A program made the translations under genes and the position numbers. A DNA stretch of 39,850 nt from Anaerolineae bacterium CG2_30_64_16 (GTDB taxonomy: Bacteria; Chloroflexota; Anaerolineae; CG2-30-64-16). Positions 39,802 through 39,850 of the stretch are shown here, piece after piece. Positions within the stretch are counted from its first letter, which is position 1. The number at the start of each line of letters is the position of its first letter. The notes under the pieces were generated by a model that saw only the letters and a program-made list of their open reading frames with translations, was not told the origin of the DNA and ran no database searches. The stretch is taken from positions 1 to 39,850 of the forward strand of contig MNXL01000093.1 in the NCBI GenBank assembly GCA_001871755.1, in the 5' to 3' direction.

Positions 39802-39850
39802 GATGTCAACCCAGGCAGAGACCTGCTTAGAAAGCTCAATGAACTTACAA
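39802..39850. other. Short upstream region of the ROK repressor
   Basis: Only 49 bases of the upstream region are present. No clear promoter or operator can be defined; the ribosome-binding site is weak (GGGTTGAC). Confidence 0.3.

Overview
The window looks like chromosomal DNA from a Chloroflexota (Anaerolineae-like) bacterium. Grounds: high G+C; an extracellular peptide/sugar-binding lipoprotein whose linker is a string of VVEKVVTQ-type repeats, typical of that phylum; a complete set of ilvBN-ilvC-leuA-leuCD-cimA genes in one block; and many intergenic tracts built from short reiterated words (CCAATCT, CCCAATAC, CCGAAATC). The phylum assignment is inference; no rRNA or marker gene is present.

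Left part (1-4.6 kb): an orphan membrane histidine kinase, a tRNA-Cys with its terminator, a 92-bp MITE-like element with a perfect 8-bp target duplication, a zinc-ribbon/cold-shock protein, a tRNA-queuosine mannosyltransferase-like glycosyltransferase (reverse strand), and a Phd-like/PIN toxin-antitoxin pair bracketed by 45-bp direct repeats.

Middle (4.6-15.4 kb, forward strand): branched-chain amino acid biosynthesis. A sigma70-type promoter reads into a leader with a 31-codon peptide in which 10 of residues 7-18 are Leu, Ile or Val, followed by two intrinsic terminators, then ilvB, ilvN, ilvC, leuA, leuC, leuD, a small unknown ORF and cimA. A second PIN toxin-antitoxin operon with a consensus promoter sits backwards between leuA and leuC. 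leuB, ilvD and ilvE are not here.

15.4-16.2 kb is a gene graveyard: an RHS-core remnant, an unknown ORF and an N-terminal stump of murQ (MurNAc-6-phosphate etherase).

Right part (16.2-39.8 kb, reverse strand except one Uma2 gene): an island for amino-sugar or cell-wall sugar salvage. In transcription order it holds a ROK repressor (frameshifted), a ROK-like fragment (N-truncated, frameshifted), an N-acetylhexosamine 1-kinase-like gene (C-truncated), an oligopeptide-type ABC transporter (two permeases, two ATPases, a small membrane protein, a lipoprotein), CutC, an M81 peptidase, a fused nucleotidyltransferase/phosphohexomutase, a phosphodiester glycosidase, NamZ (DUF1343 exo-muramidase), an MFS carrier, a GH20 hexosaminidase, a Gfo/Idh oxidoreductase, a 5'-truncated anmK, and an N-acetylglucosamine/MurNAc kinase. 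The glycosidases lack signal peptides, so imported saccharides or muropeptides would be cut in the cytoplasm. Several sugar-kinase and etherase steps are visibly broken, so this salvage island appears to be under remodelling or decay.
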